From positions 36,419,629-36,483,628 of the forward strand of contig OW387147.1 in the NCBI GenBank assembly GCA_936440205.1: DNA of 64,000 nt. Reading direction: 5' to 3'. Under the pieces are notes generated by a model. That model made no database searches, was not told where the DNA came from, and saw only the letters and a program-made list of their open reading frames with translations. Shown piece by piece: positions 1 to 12,700 of the stretch (positions are counted from its first letter, which is position 1; the number at the start of each line of letters is the position of its first letter). The DNA is from Lepidonotus clava (taxonomy: Eukaryota > Annelida > Polychaeta > Phyllodocida > Polynoidae). The position numbers were made by a program, and so were the translations under genes.

Positions 1-3000
1 TTGAACTAGTGCCTCCCGGTAAAATGGTCCTCCAAACTGGCCTGTATACAGGACATGCGCCCTCTATTATAACATGCGATGAGTAATGCGAGGAATATTT
101 CGAAAAAAAAAAGAAAAAAAAAGAGAGAGAAAAAAAGAAAAATTCAAGAGGTATTTTATAATCTTTTGTCTCTTGTTCTTGGTTTTATATGCAATCTTAG
201 AAACCTTAACATTATCGAGGGAATATTGAACACACACCATTGCACGATCAAACTGCGTAGCATTTAAGCGAATGAATCTCCCTTTAGTTTTCAAATAACT
301 TAACATCATAGCAGAAAAGGCAAGGTAGTCTATATATAGTTTTTTGAAAACAGCAGCTCATAATTATGGACATTCCTAGTCGCAAAACGATTACCTAATC
401 AACACCATCCGGCAATACTTTAAGCAATCCCCTTGATGGACTCGGCATACGTTCTGAGCCCTAGTCCCCACCATACCATGCAGCTGGCTGGGTTTATATT
501 AGTCCTCAGTAATGTCCCCTCCCAGTCTGCCGTGTGCATATAAACGACTTCTCCTAAGACTTAATAAGTCGTTGATCCATCTGACTTATTACTTTATTCA
601 TACATGTTATTGACTCCTTATATTATCCTCGTCTCCCTAATTTCTCATTCACGCGAACAGTTGATTCATGACAACACGGATATTAGCCAGGGGCGGGTCT
701 ATACATTTTCAAAGGGGGAGAGGGGAGGAGGGCACCCTATTGTGAGAATTTTCCATTAAAACAATATTTTCCGATCAAGAGTCAAAGCATATTCAAAAAA
801 CTTTTACGACACTCGGGAAACAGATTTCAAAATATTGCAGTTTTAAAGATTTATGTTTTCACAAAGATTAATACAATTTATCAAAATGTATTTATGTGAC
901 CAAGGAAGAATGCTATATAGTTTAAGTTTGATTAAAACAAAAATTGAAAACAAAAGGTTTCTATGGAATTCCCTCTAGGAATAATAGGTATGTATGAGTG
1001 TAATCAATGGAAGGCCCGTGTCATACTCAATTAGTGAAATGCAAACGTTTCTGCATTATTTCTCTATATTTCTATTATTTCCCAAATGAGATCGATGAAG
1101 CAAAGTGTGGTCTGTGTAATCTATGTAAACTAGAATCCACAGACCACAAATAACACTTGAACAGAAGCAACATGAGGTCCAGATAGAGTAGCTATGTTGT
1201 CAGACGGTCTTAGTGTTGGTCACATACAGATACAATGGTTGCACTTTAAATCTAGAAGTACATCTCACTTCACAGTAACGCTAATCCTATATGAGTGGGG
1301 CTCATCTCGTCCACAATGGTGGGTGAGAAGTGGTCTGATGTACCTATGCCTGTGGAGTGTTTGCCGAAGAAACACTCTACCTACAAGTTGGTGTAGTTCA
1401 CACTTAGGACCTATTTGTATGAATAACGCCAAGCCATACCCATTAAAAGGATACACTGAAAATAGCATGTAGTGCGCTGCTATGAAGTGGTCAAGGGGGT
1501 CCGGACAAATCTCTTGAGTAAAGTACGTGCATATAGATATTTTCCCTGAGGGTATTTTTCTATGTGAAAGCAGTGGTGTTGTTTGCAATTTTCCTGAAAG
1601 ATGAGATTTTTTAAATTGTTATACAGAGTGATACTCTTCACAAACTCTTATCAGATACAGGAGTGAAAGGACACCTTTGAATTTCTGAGGTTACAAATGG
1701 GAGATCTGTTAGGCGAAACCTTTTAGATAAGTTGTGTTTCTGACGTACGTAATGGGAGGTCCAAGCTGTTTTTGTACTATGTTTGTGCCAACTTGTAATC
1801 CCATATATTTGATAGACCTTATAATTTTTCATTTAAGCATGGTTTTTTTTTGTGTTCACATTTTATTTCTGAAGAAAGGATCGCACAAACAAGGCACGGT
1901 TTTCACCTTGGTCCAGCACTAAATATGATGATATACAAATTCACTGTGTTATCGCCGGACATTCAATGCATATCAAACACATACATTGACTTATATTAAA
2001 TCATAATAATGTACATAAATTCCAATAAAGACAATCATTCAAGGTTTACTTTCAGACTAAACAAAATAAGACATCCAGCATTCTCACTTAGGGATATCTC
2101 ATACACGATCATACCCTATTACTTTTTTTTACACATTCTTTTTAAGTTAATATTGAATCAAAAGGGATCACCTCATATAATCACTCAGAACATGGTTAAC
2201 AAAATAGAACAACATGTGTAATGTCTCTAGACCAGTTGTTGCTTAAGTAATGATTTAAGATGTAGTTTATAATTTGAGAACTCCTCTATGCTTCTATCTA
2301 TTGAGGGGGTTGAATTCCACTTATTAAGAGGTTAGGGGCAGCTAAATCAAGGAGGTGTTAAAGAGGGGAGGAAACTTTTGGCAAGAGTGGGCAACACATT
2401 ATTCACAAGACTAGTGATAAGAGAATCCTACTTTGCCTTGAGCGGTCAGACCTGAGAGTTGGCCTCCTCCAATGGGAGGCCTATCACGGTCACTTATAGC
2501 CTGAAGGCAGGCTTAAACGTAGGCCTGAGAGCCTTAGGTTCACCCTAACCCGACTTGTTAAGTTAATCAAAGCCACTGAGGCCCTTTAAATGGCACCCCC
2601 GCCCAGTGTGCTGGGAGCTCAGGGGCTCAGTTGTAAAGTAAAACACTAAAGGCTCCTGAACAGTGTGGGACAGCCACCAAAGGTGCCGGAGTGGACCGTG
2701 CCTCTTTTTCTTCGATAGTGGAGTTAACGTTTACCACAGAGCTGCTGACGCATCAGTGAGATAGATCCTTGTCATAGGTAAGACACTTGTTCTGCATAAG
2801 ATTTGTCAACCAGAATTAACATTTGTTATCAGAATTGGGAATAGTCATCGGGTGAGACTTTGTTACAAAAGGCAAACATAAAGTTACCATTGTTGTAATG
2901 AATTGGCTCAAATACTCGTCGGGTGACTACTGAAAATAGAAAGGTAATGAAACCTGTGGCTGTGAAAGACAAATACTGTGGAAATTTTACTCTTTGTGAA

Positions 3001-3198
3001 GATGGGACTGACTGGGGACTGACGGGGGACTGACGGGAATGTTTATGCAAACACTGCTGCTGCTTGACCGGTACATCTCCTGGCCAACAATATCAAAGAC
3101 GGACACCTCGATGGAGTATCACGCGTTTGGTTCTCTTCTTTATCAGTATGTACATGTCAAACAGCAACACTGTATGCATAAACAGGAACAGAAACAGA

Positions 3199-3249
3199 CC
3201 CCTGTCCTGATTCTATGCTAAACTGGTTGACATAGAATCAGGACAGGGG
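3199..3249. repeat. Perfect 19-bp inverted repeat, 13-nt loop
   Basis: CCCCTGTCCTGATTCTATG at 3199-3217 is followed after 13 nt by its exact complement at 3231-3249. A transcript of either strand would fold into one uninterrupted 19-bp hairpin. It is shorter than a typical microRNA precursor and has no conserved seed that I recognise. A recent foldback or the remnant of a small palindromic transposon is equally possible. Confidence 0.7.
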
Positions 3250-4168
3250 CCTACATTGGAATAACTTGAAGAAATGAAATCTCTTCGACGCTCTTTCTAC
3301 TAGAACAGAACAGAGATTTTTCCTAAAACAACTTTGCAACTCACTTTTTATTTTACGATATTTAGCTTGATAAATTAAGAGTTTATGAACATCTAAGATT
3401 ATTCATATTAATATTTTCTTTAGACAGTCCGCTAGAAACCTACCCTAAGATCCTATGCATATCATCAATTCATTTCTGCCAAATTAAAGAATATCGGTCT
3501 TTACCTCAGAACCTTATTTGCTTATGAATGGGAATAGGTCTTGGGTGAATGGTTCTTGTTTGTGGCTAAGCACAATATGTGGCGGAACTGATGGGATTTA
3601 AACAGAAGGGAACTAAACCTTTTCGCATTAATAGCTCCAGGCAATATATGAGACCATTATAACTCCGGCCAAGGAGTGCAAAAACAAATCGTTAGTCCTT
3701 TGGCACCGCAGTAGAATAGCATGCTTGACATGATGTGAATGCATTCAAATTGGCGAAACACATGGGTTTTAGATGTGCTTGACGTTATACGAATAATTGT
3801 TAGAATGAGATCCCATTATAGAATTATTGCAGCGAAGCACGATGACACAGTTTTAATCATGATTTGCAAACACTTGAAACCTTTTTTCATTACCTTGAGG
3901 CTCCAGTATCTTTACTATACATCTCCTGAATCGGAATTAGATGTCATGACCTCTTCCATCAAGGACTCATGAAGTCCAGTGATATCTCCGAATTTGTAGA
4001 TATTAATTCTGATATGTATAACACCTTATTCAAAAATGCTCTTTCAGATGCATTTCATATGTTTAAAAAAAAAAGATCTAATGAAAAAAATCTGAGATAT
4101 TCTTGCCTCCAAAAAAAACAGTAGGTTCACGCAGCACTGTACTCTCTTCCTCTCTTTTTGTATGTAAT

Positions 4169-4269
4169 TTTTACTTTTTGATATTTGTATTATAAAAATA
4201 TCAAAAAGTGAAAACGGCATATCAAAAGGCCTCTCTTTGATATGTCATTTTACTTTTTGATATTTGTAT
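4169..4269. repeat. Compound palindrome of TTTTTGATATTT units
   Basis: TTTTACTTTTTGATATTT at 4169-4186 is inverted at about 4195-4214. An inner pair CATATCAAA (4218-4226) / TTTGATATG (4236-4244) follows, and then a third, direct copy of the first arm at 4248-4269. The pattern inverted-inverted-direct suggests a partly duplicated AT-rich foldback. Confidence 0.65.
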
Positions 4270-6523
4270 GATCGTTTAAGATAACAGAATAGTAATAGTA
4301 GTACCGCGACAAACGGCAGAAGAGCCCTTAACGATTGCTGTCCATCTTTAACTTGGGTAGGTTATGAATTACCTGTACGATTCGGACCGTCAACCGGGTA
4401 GCCTCTATTTGTGTCCGTGAGAATGGTAATCGGATACAGTTATGGTGTTTGCCTACAGCTAAATGTGCTAACACTGCGCCAAACAGTGCCAACAAGAGCT
4501 GTATTTGGCAGATATGTCTGACCATTCAAGGGCTAAACTGAGCCCCAAAATAGTCTTTTACGGTTGTTTAAAGATTAATAATGAAGCCTAACAGGTTTTA
4601 TATCGTAACAAAAGTGATTTTGATCAGTTGTTATTCTGTATTTGCCGTTCAGTTATAGCAGCACCTCGGTTTGCAACAGAAGGGGTTGAATCTGCTCTGA
4701 CATATTAGAATCCCCATATTTGGTTCATTCCAATAATGAAGTTGAGATTAAAGTTCTTCTTCTAAACGGTTTCTAGGTAATTGATGCTATTGTTTCAAAT
4801 AACCTTTACTCATGTAGGGCTTACATTATTAGAAGGGGATTTATTTCCAAAGTTTTGGCCCATTTTAAACTTATTCCAATGATCGGTTTCTTCAAGCATG
4901 AAGTTCTTCCTGGAGTTCTCAATTATTTTTGTCACATATATGCAATGCTGACCCGAAATTTTGAATAGATAAAAGATAGTAGAGGAGATTCTGGATGCGT
5001 GTTACGTAGTATTGTGTATCTATACCCTTACATTGTAGTGATACGTGACATAAACCTTGTTGTGGTCAGTGACGTACATTAGTGCCTAGACTGACAGGGT
5101 ATAAGAAATGCCACCAAAGTGTCCTGACCATCAGGGGACTATGGAGAGGTCTGATAGGGGGTAAGGCTGCCACGTCATCTCCCGGGACCCCATCTAACTG
5201 CCGCAAGTGACCGGGACAATTGAAAGCTTCCTCCGGTCTGCTGCAACACATGCCCAGAGGTACACACAACGAGTGGACTCTCTTGTTCCTCCTCAACCTT
5301 CCGTTTACCCCTCAAGTAACAATAACTCTGTATGATAGGATTCCCGCCATTTTATTGACTTTCAATAAAGGCAGAGCCCACAAGGATATACAATGGCTGA
5401 CGCTATAGATAAACTGCTTACGCGTCTAGGGATTTGTTCAAATTACTGCTCTGCCTGGAGCTCACAATAGGCCCTTGTACACCGGCGCATTCAGGGCATC
5501 AACACTTCGAAGGAAACACATACCCTTTTCTTTTGACAATTTTGATTTGTAAGGCTACTATAAATAAAGTGTCAAAGGAGGGGCGTCAATGTGTCACGTT
5601 GTCTGACTGTGTCTGCCCTTCAAATGTCGAGGGCTGCCTTTTCTCGAAGGTACATGAATAGACAAACGTGGATAACAACTTTGTCCAGGCCTGTCAACAC
5701 CTCAGGTATACACCTTTTCCACGAACCTGCGCAGTCAACCTTCCCATCAGTTGGTGAACTTTTTGCGACTTAGTGCCTAACAGGTGTCCCAAAATGTGAT
5801 TTAGTCATTAAGTTTTTGTGCCTTCACCTGTTAAGGATGGTTTTGTGACGTAGGGCCTTGAGGGGGGCACTAACTGACAAAATGGCACTGTCTGAGAAAG
5901 ATTTGAGTCTATTAATCGTCCTTTTGTGACTTAGGGGCTTCACAGGTGGTTTATGATAATGCACAATAGTTGGAATATACCAAAAGCCCTTGCAGGCCGT
6001 ATGTCTCAAAGAAACTTTAAAAAATGAGACCAATTCAACCCTTAGCCCATTCCTTATATAATCCTAAATGAGCTACCCTGCCATCTATATTATAGATGGA
6101 GATTCTTCTGCTAAAGTCCACGAGAAGGATGCATTAGGCTTTGCTATTGTCCATCCCAAATAGAAACATAGTACAGACAAAGGGACACAATGCAATTAGT
6201 ATTGCCTTGGTTTACACACACTGTTGAGGGCTTTACCCTGGGACATAGGTGTTTGCGAACGGGGGCAATAAAATTTGCTGAGTGAGCCTGCAGTCTGTTC
6301 TTGATATAGGCCTATTCTATATCATTCTCAGAGAAAAGTTTTGTTGAAACGTTTACTGAAACACAAAAATTTGCATTAGCATTCAAAGGCAGGCATTACT
6401 ACCCTCCATAACAGTAAAATATCTTGCGTTCGTTGGCTTTTGGGAGGGCAGGACAATACTGAACGTATAGGAGTTGGAATCCTGATGTAGATTAACACTT
6501 TTTCTGTACCTTTATCTTTTCAG

Positions 6524-6629
6524 CCTGGTCCCCCTCCTCCCGGCGCACCCACCCCGTCCATGGGGGAGGGGCCTGTGACGTAAGACCGCTGCTGGTCTCC
6601 GGTGGGAGTCGTGCCTGCAGGCGGCAGAG
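6524..6629 (+). promoter_or_regulatory. Probable 5' UTR of the receptor gene, with uORF
   Basis: A good 3' splice site (pyrimidine-rich tract ending TTATCTTTTCAG at 6523) precedes a GC-rich stretch that runs into the start codon at 6630. A non-coding first exon upstream is therefore likely, with this as the 5' UTR part of the first coding exon. It contains an eight-codon upstream ORF including its stop, from ATG at 6560 to TAA at 6583, which could damp translation. The upstream exon itself was not found. Alternatively transcription starts just upstream and the acceptor-like sequence is chance. Confidence 0.45.
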
Positions 6630-6702
6630 ATGAGGCCTTGGTCGCTGGTCATCAGCATGCTCGTGCTGCTCGTCTATGTGCCATACTATGGGCACACAGC
6701 AG
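6630..6702 (+). CDS. Receptor exon 1: signal peptide
   Basis: It encodes residues 1-24 plus the first base of codon 25. MRPWSLVISMLVLLVYV is a typical hydrophobic signal core, with likely cleavage after GHTA. The ATG was chosen because it opens the signal peptide and the exon ends at a GTAGGT donor. Phase 1 joins exon 2 to restore an Ala codon. The start has G at -3. Confidence 0.85.
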
Positions 6703-9700
6703 GTAGGTTGGGGCTAGGGGTAAGGGTAGGGGTGGTTGGAAGTCACCATCCAATGGATTACCTTTTTTTCATAATGTCCCTTGTGAATGCTTCAATGAAA
6801 CAGGGGACATGCACATTTATATTGCCACCTTTGCAAAATAGAATAGACTTAACTGCACAGTTCGAGGGTTGTTATTGTGAACCTAGGAGAACCACATAAT
6901 AGGGCTGTCTTTATTGTATAACCCTATTGATATATTTGCTGACACTATTCTAACACTCTTTAGTACCGCAATGTCAAAAAGAGCATATATGGGCAATACA
7001 CATCACCCTATATGCCCTTTCTTCTGCCTCGTCGTGTCAAGGGGATATTAAACGATACATATATACACCCAGATGACAACACGTAGGCCCATGCCTTAGA
7101 TTTTGTACAGGAAGAGATTGTTCCCCAATGCGCTTTGATTTGGTCTCTGTGTTTCTTTAAAACGTTTCAGAGTACTATTACCCTCTTGCACAACAGGTCG
7201 TCTGATCATAATACGCAGGGAAAATTTCGACCTATACCTCTTTTTAAAGCCCCATACCCACTAGGCGATTTTACCGTCGCCGGGTGACGGACGACAGAGA
7301 GAATCAGCGGTGAAATTGCTGGGTGATTACAATTGCCGGGCGATTCTCTCTGGGTATGATACACATTCTGGACGACGGGATCGCCGGAAAAATCGTCAGG
7401 AAAATCGCTGGGAAATTATCAAACTGGCCTGATATTCCAGTCGCCTGGCGATGACGATGGAGTTCCTCCCCATTGCCCGTCGCCCGTCGTCGCTAGAGTC
7501 GCTTATAGTGGGTATGGGGCTAAAGAGTCTGCACATTGAAACCTCCGCGAAACACCTTGATCCCAACTCTTTTTTAGCTTAGCCACATAGAAAATCATAT
7601 CGTATCGCCAACTCATTGGTTCAGGCAAGTAACATTAATGAAAAAAGTCTATTGGAGCTTGTAAAATCATTTTAAATTTGACAACAGAATACGAAAGTTC
7701 ATAGCTAATTCAATATCACAAAGATAAGCCATTACTATCAAACGGAAAGATAGGACATCACCATTGTGTATACTCAACAGTCACACTTTAGTATTGACGC
7801 ATAATCATTTGTCAAAACTTTAACAAATTGTGGTCCCAGTATACCCGTATAACAAGCCTCCTGGAGGCACACCTCCCGGCAGAGGTGAAGGACCTCCCCG
7901 AGTGTTGGCTCTAACGAATTGCCCCACTCAGTACCGCGCCCTCCCGCCTGTGATTTCAGGGTAAATAGTGACTTACCCCTACGTGGGGTTGCCATGGTCC
8001 CCCGGGGGTCGATGGTTAATCATATCCGTTTCCAGCGGAGGCGGGATGACCCACCCCAGGCATGTGAAGTGTGCTTGAGATGGACGGCGAGGGCGGGACA
8101 CAGGACGGGGAAAGGTTAAAAGTATCGTTAAAAGTGCCGGAGGGGAAAGTGGGTGGGTGATTTGATGGTTAGGGATTACCATTGTATTGATAGCGTAGCG
8201 TGTATTGAAAAGTTGAATTGATTATTATGGAGTTAGGAATTATGCAGCTCGTGTAAATGTTAAGAGATTGGTGATCAATTGCTCTTGAAGTGGGGCGCAA
8301 TTTCAATCTTTTCCAATGGTAACTTGGTGTCACACTTTACATTTATCACCCACAAAGCACTACACTGAGGAGCACTACGCTGGGAGTCCTAGGCCTTTGG
8401 GAATTAACTGGGCCATTAGACTAGGGGGGCTCGTGGATACCTCGGGCTTTTTCCTCGTTTTCTGACGACCCCCTTGGATGGTAAGGCCACCCTCAGATGC
8501 CCCCCGGGGAACTTCTATTGTTTAATCTTCCAAACAATATTAAAATTTGATGAAAACACAGAACTATTTTCAAACATGATATGCTCGTATTTCTTCTATA
8601 CATATATGTGACGTATATTATATTGCTTTAGGAAAAGGTGGACAGGACACGGGGTCATTGAGATAAATTTATGTCGAGGCCCGAGGGTTTCATGGAGCAC
8701 ATGGTTTGGGGCTTGAGTAAAAGTGAGAAAGGAGGGATGAATCTGGAGATCGGCCTGGGGCTTTGTTTATGAAATCATTTCATATTTGTTATCAAGGTAT
8801 CGAATATCAGATCTAGTGTATATACCTTGCGAACACCTGCCTGAACCTGCTTTCAGAGGGGTCAGTTGGTGGTCAAGCAACTAGGATCCCCTGGCTCGTC
8901 CCTGAGTCTCTCCTCACATGCTGATAACTGCTTGAGAGAGTACAGACGTGTATCTTTCACATCCATGTGCCGAAAACTGTCATGATGTTATTTCCCCTAG
9001 CATAAGTGAACAACAAGTAAACGTGAACAGTTGAGTGCCAAAGATGAAAACAATCTATTCAGGTAAAACAAGGCATCCAAGAGGTACATAGCAGCTAATT
9101 TGTGCAAATTGGTCACGTGAACAGGACACCAAAACAGTCTTGGAACTAGATAGTTCGTGATATTCGTGATGGTTAACAATTCAAGGCCCTCAATTCTACA
9201 TACTGTTGTGTCCTATTTTGAGTGTTTTCTTCTTTTGTGTCATATTTCCTTTGTGCCATATTCCCTCTCTTATCATATTTTGGGTGTTATGTATTTTGGG
9301 GTCATAATATTCACTTTTGTGTCATATTTCTAGTAACACCTGAATAAACTATTTGATCATTACAATATCAAGGACCAGGTAGGCTTTCGCTGCTGGTAGC
9401 CAGACTTGGTAAAAGGCAGAGGGAAAGGGGTTGGAAGTATGGAGACTGAGGCCAACAGGAAATTGGGGCTTAAAGTGGAGGGCACAGAGTAAAGGTTAAG
9501 AAGGTTGTGGGCCGAGGAGGAACAGATAATGATGGGAAGAATAGGGGGAGTCTGTGGAACACTTTTAAGGGAGAGGAGGCTGCAGGAAGGGGTAGGTTTT
9601 CAAGGCAGAACAGCCACTAATAGGTGAGATATTGGAGGGTTTCCGCAGTCAAACACTTCAATTAGATGGCTCCAGGCTATTAAAGCATAATCATTTTCTA

Positions 9701-12700
9701 CATTAGATAATATAATCCTCAATTAAAAATTCAAATTTTATGTCCTAACTTATATGTCGTTATCCAAAAATAGTATGCCCCTAGTTAGTTAATCAATGAA
9801 CGTCAAAACTTACAACTTTTTGTAACCTGATTAGATTCTTAAGGGTCTGTCATACGCCAAAAAACTATCCCCCAAAATAATCCCTCACAACAGCGGAGCA
9901 GTATGCGTGACTCCGCTCACGAACCGCCTTTATCTCACAAATACCTCCATGTCATAATATCAAATCCTCGCTTCCTATGTCAGACATTTATAACACTCGA
10001 CGCAGGACACAACTGTAATTAGACTTTAATCTTCTATATAGAGTTGCTGTAAATAGCACCTCCTTTAAAATGAGAAATTTCAGAATCAACTACCCCAGGT
10101 TTAAGCTGTATAGACATTTCCCTCCCATGACACCCTAGCGGTCAGTGGTGCTTCCCTGTCCAATCCATTCCCATCCAGGCCGAGGTAGTCACGTGAGCAG
10201 TGCCGTAATGGCTAGCACTTGGTGGGTAGATTTATAAGCAGTTGGCATGTGACTCGGACAACCATTTCCCCGGTGCAATTCACAGGTTCCCCTGCCCTTA
10301 ATTGCTCTCAGTATGAGCTCCTCGTACTGGGAGAAGATAAGGTGTGTTTTATTGCTGAGGGCTTCACACTCTTGGGTAACGTATGGTCTATAAAAGTGGA
10401 TTAGATAATCTATTCGATTAGGGGAGATAGCTAATCATTGAGCAATCTATCTGATCTCCAATCTTGTCAGTCATATCTCAGAAAAAAGTAGTCTTTCTGA
10501 TATTTTGATATGGAGCCCTGAAGATTTGATACCAAATATCAAGTTTTCAGGGCTCCACTTTGAAATTGACTCCTAACCTTTAACAACTTTTTTTATACCG
10601 TCATACTATAGGTACCTCTCGACCTATGCGCCCTAAACGAAGAAGCCAACATCTCGCTTTGTGAATACTTGTTTTTTCCAACTTGTTCATTCTCCTTAGT
10701 CCCAAATAGTTCCCATGGCGCACAACATATGTGCTACATTATACAGAAAGTTATTTATCACCATTACTGCATAACAATTGTAGGACATAGGGCATCTGTA
10801 TAGATAGAAATACATAATTCTAACGATAAAATAGTGTTGATATCAAGACAAATATACATTTGACATTAATCCCGGGACAATGGATCAGTATTTAGGTATG
10901 TTGTGGGAGTATGTTTCCGGAGTCAGTATTACCTAGGAAATGAGTGTCTATAGGGAAAGCTGCCAAGAGAAGGGAGGGCCTGGTGTCCTACTAAAAGCCA
11001 ACAGCCTCAGTGGGACAGTTTAGGGCAAACTAGTCTCCATTCCGCAGGGCATTCTATTCTGTATAATGTCGTGGTGTCTGATTGGTTGCTTGGTTATTGG
11101 TTGCTTTATGCCCTAATTATCAAGCTGCCAGGGTCATATCAATGCTGGTGATGGTGATCGAATCTATGAGAAGGTAGAGACCATACCCCTACACTTCCAC
11201 CGAGGCAGGTGTTCTTTAATGTGCTTGGTCCCATAGACAGGGCCAGACTTATGACAGCCATTGGCACATAGCCTTTGATATCCTGTTGTTGTCACAGGGA
11301 AACTCGTGACATCTGATGGTCGATTATTCTGAAATTATCCTATACATCATGAGGTTTTCCCCTTGCCCACGTACAACCAAACTCGTGTCGTGAATACGCC
11401 ATCTAGTCTTATGTGCATGTTTGGATAGAAATAACACGGTTTACGTGAATCTCGTATAAGCCACGTGGCTGTTTTCGTGGCCGTAAAGAACTACCTGAGA
11501 GCAGTGAACGGAGGATATCGGATGTTTTCTTTTGGTGCACGATTTGAATGACAAAAGGAACAAGGCCTCAAGCGCAAACTCCTGTAGCGTAATCCAAGAC
11601 TTATTTGCCTTGGCCGAGACAAAATCAGGAAATAGAATACTCGGTCTGTTTTAGGCTCGTATCCAGCGAGTGTCGTAGATCTTCTGTAAAGCTAATGGCG
11701 TGAGACTAATTTCGGAAAGGTGTTTTTAAGTGTTTCCTTTAGATTCTTCGTCCGTGCAAACGTCCTCGAAGTAATTGTATCTATACGGAGGCAGTGACTG
11801 CATTAATTGACAAAAATGGTCTACATTGATTAAAGTAATTAAGAACTATGATATTATTCAAATCGGGAAGGGGCAGTTGAACGAACGCTTAGCTTTCTTT
11901 ACATGGAAATGAGACTGGATCGTTCTTAGGATTAAGTTTAATCATAATAATTATGTGATTCATAATGCTGCATCCAAAATGTCAGCTTGTCTAAATGTGC
12001 ATGAACGGTTCATATCGTCAAATTTCTTTGTTCAAGTGGTGACTTTATTCATATCAACATATTCCATTATATTGATGGAGACCTTGTGAATTATGATAGC
12101 TTAGCAACTAGCTAATAGTATGTTTGAGTATCAATAACGATAATGATATAAATAAGACATAGTAACACAATGGTCATTGATAAGGGCGATATTAGGAAAG
12201 GGCGTGGGCTCATTTAAAATGATGGAGAGTAGTACAAAAGACACGTTTGTTATATCGGTAAACGTGGACAAGTAGGCCACATCACGAGCTACTCCTGCCG
12301 ACCACCAAACTATCCTACAGTGATCCCTCACGTCCTACCCACGGAAACCAACCCCGCCCTGGTTCAAGGTGCGCTGAGGTCCACCCAGTCCACATTAAGC
12401 CTTAACTTAGTGTCAACTCAACGGAATCTAAAGACTGTATTCCACTAAACGATTTTACTCCCGATTTCAAAAATCGGCAGTGGAAAAGCTGAATTATCAT
12501 CTGCATGTTGTATATCATTTGTCAGGGCTTTTACTGCTCTTTCAGGTGATATGTAGGATTTATAGTATTTTGCCATACTACTGATTAAAAGTAATAAATT
12601 ACCAAATTACCGGTAGCCAGAATCGGCCAGTGGAATACAAGCTTAAGGGTTCTGGCAACTGTACCCTACAAAAAGAAATACAACCCTTTTAGGGTTTAGA

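Larger units (their letters stand above)
1..6523. other. Upstream intergenic region, no recognisable gene
   Basis: AT-rich DNA with frequent stops in all frames. The longest open frames are about 60-110 codons, resemble no family I know and lack exon-like codon use. Visible structure includes an A-rich tract near 100-145, an 11-bp inverted repeat at 1106-1116/1138-1148 (TGTGGTCTGTG and its complement), the hairpins at 3199 and 4169 listed separately, and a degenerate repeat of the type TTTTGTGACTTAGGGCCTT between about 5760 and 5950. The GGGGCGGGTCTA motif near 693 resembles one end of a MITE, but I found no partner end. Distal promoter or a non-coding first exon of the receptor gene may lie here, but no core promoter is convincing. 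Confidence 0.6.

Noticed and set aside
690-760. Left end of a GGGGCGGGTC-type MITE
   Set aside because: No inverted partner end or target duplication found in the following kilobases.
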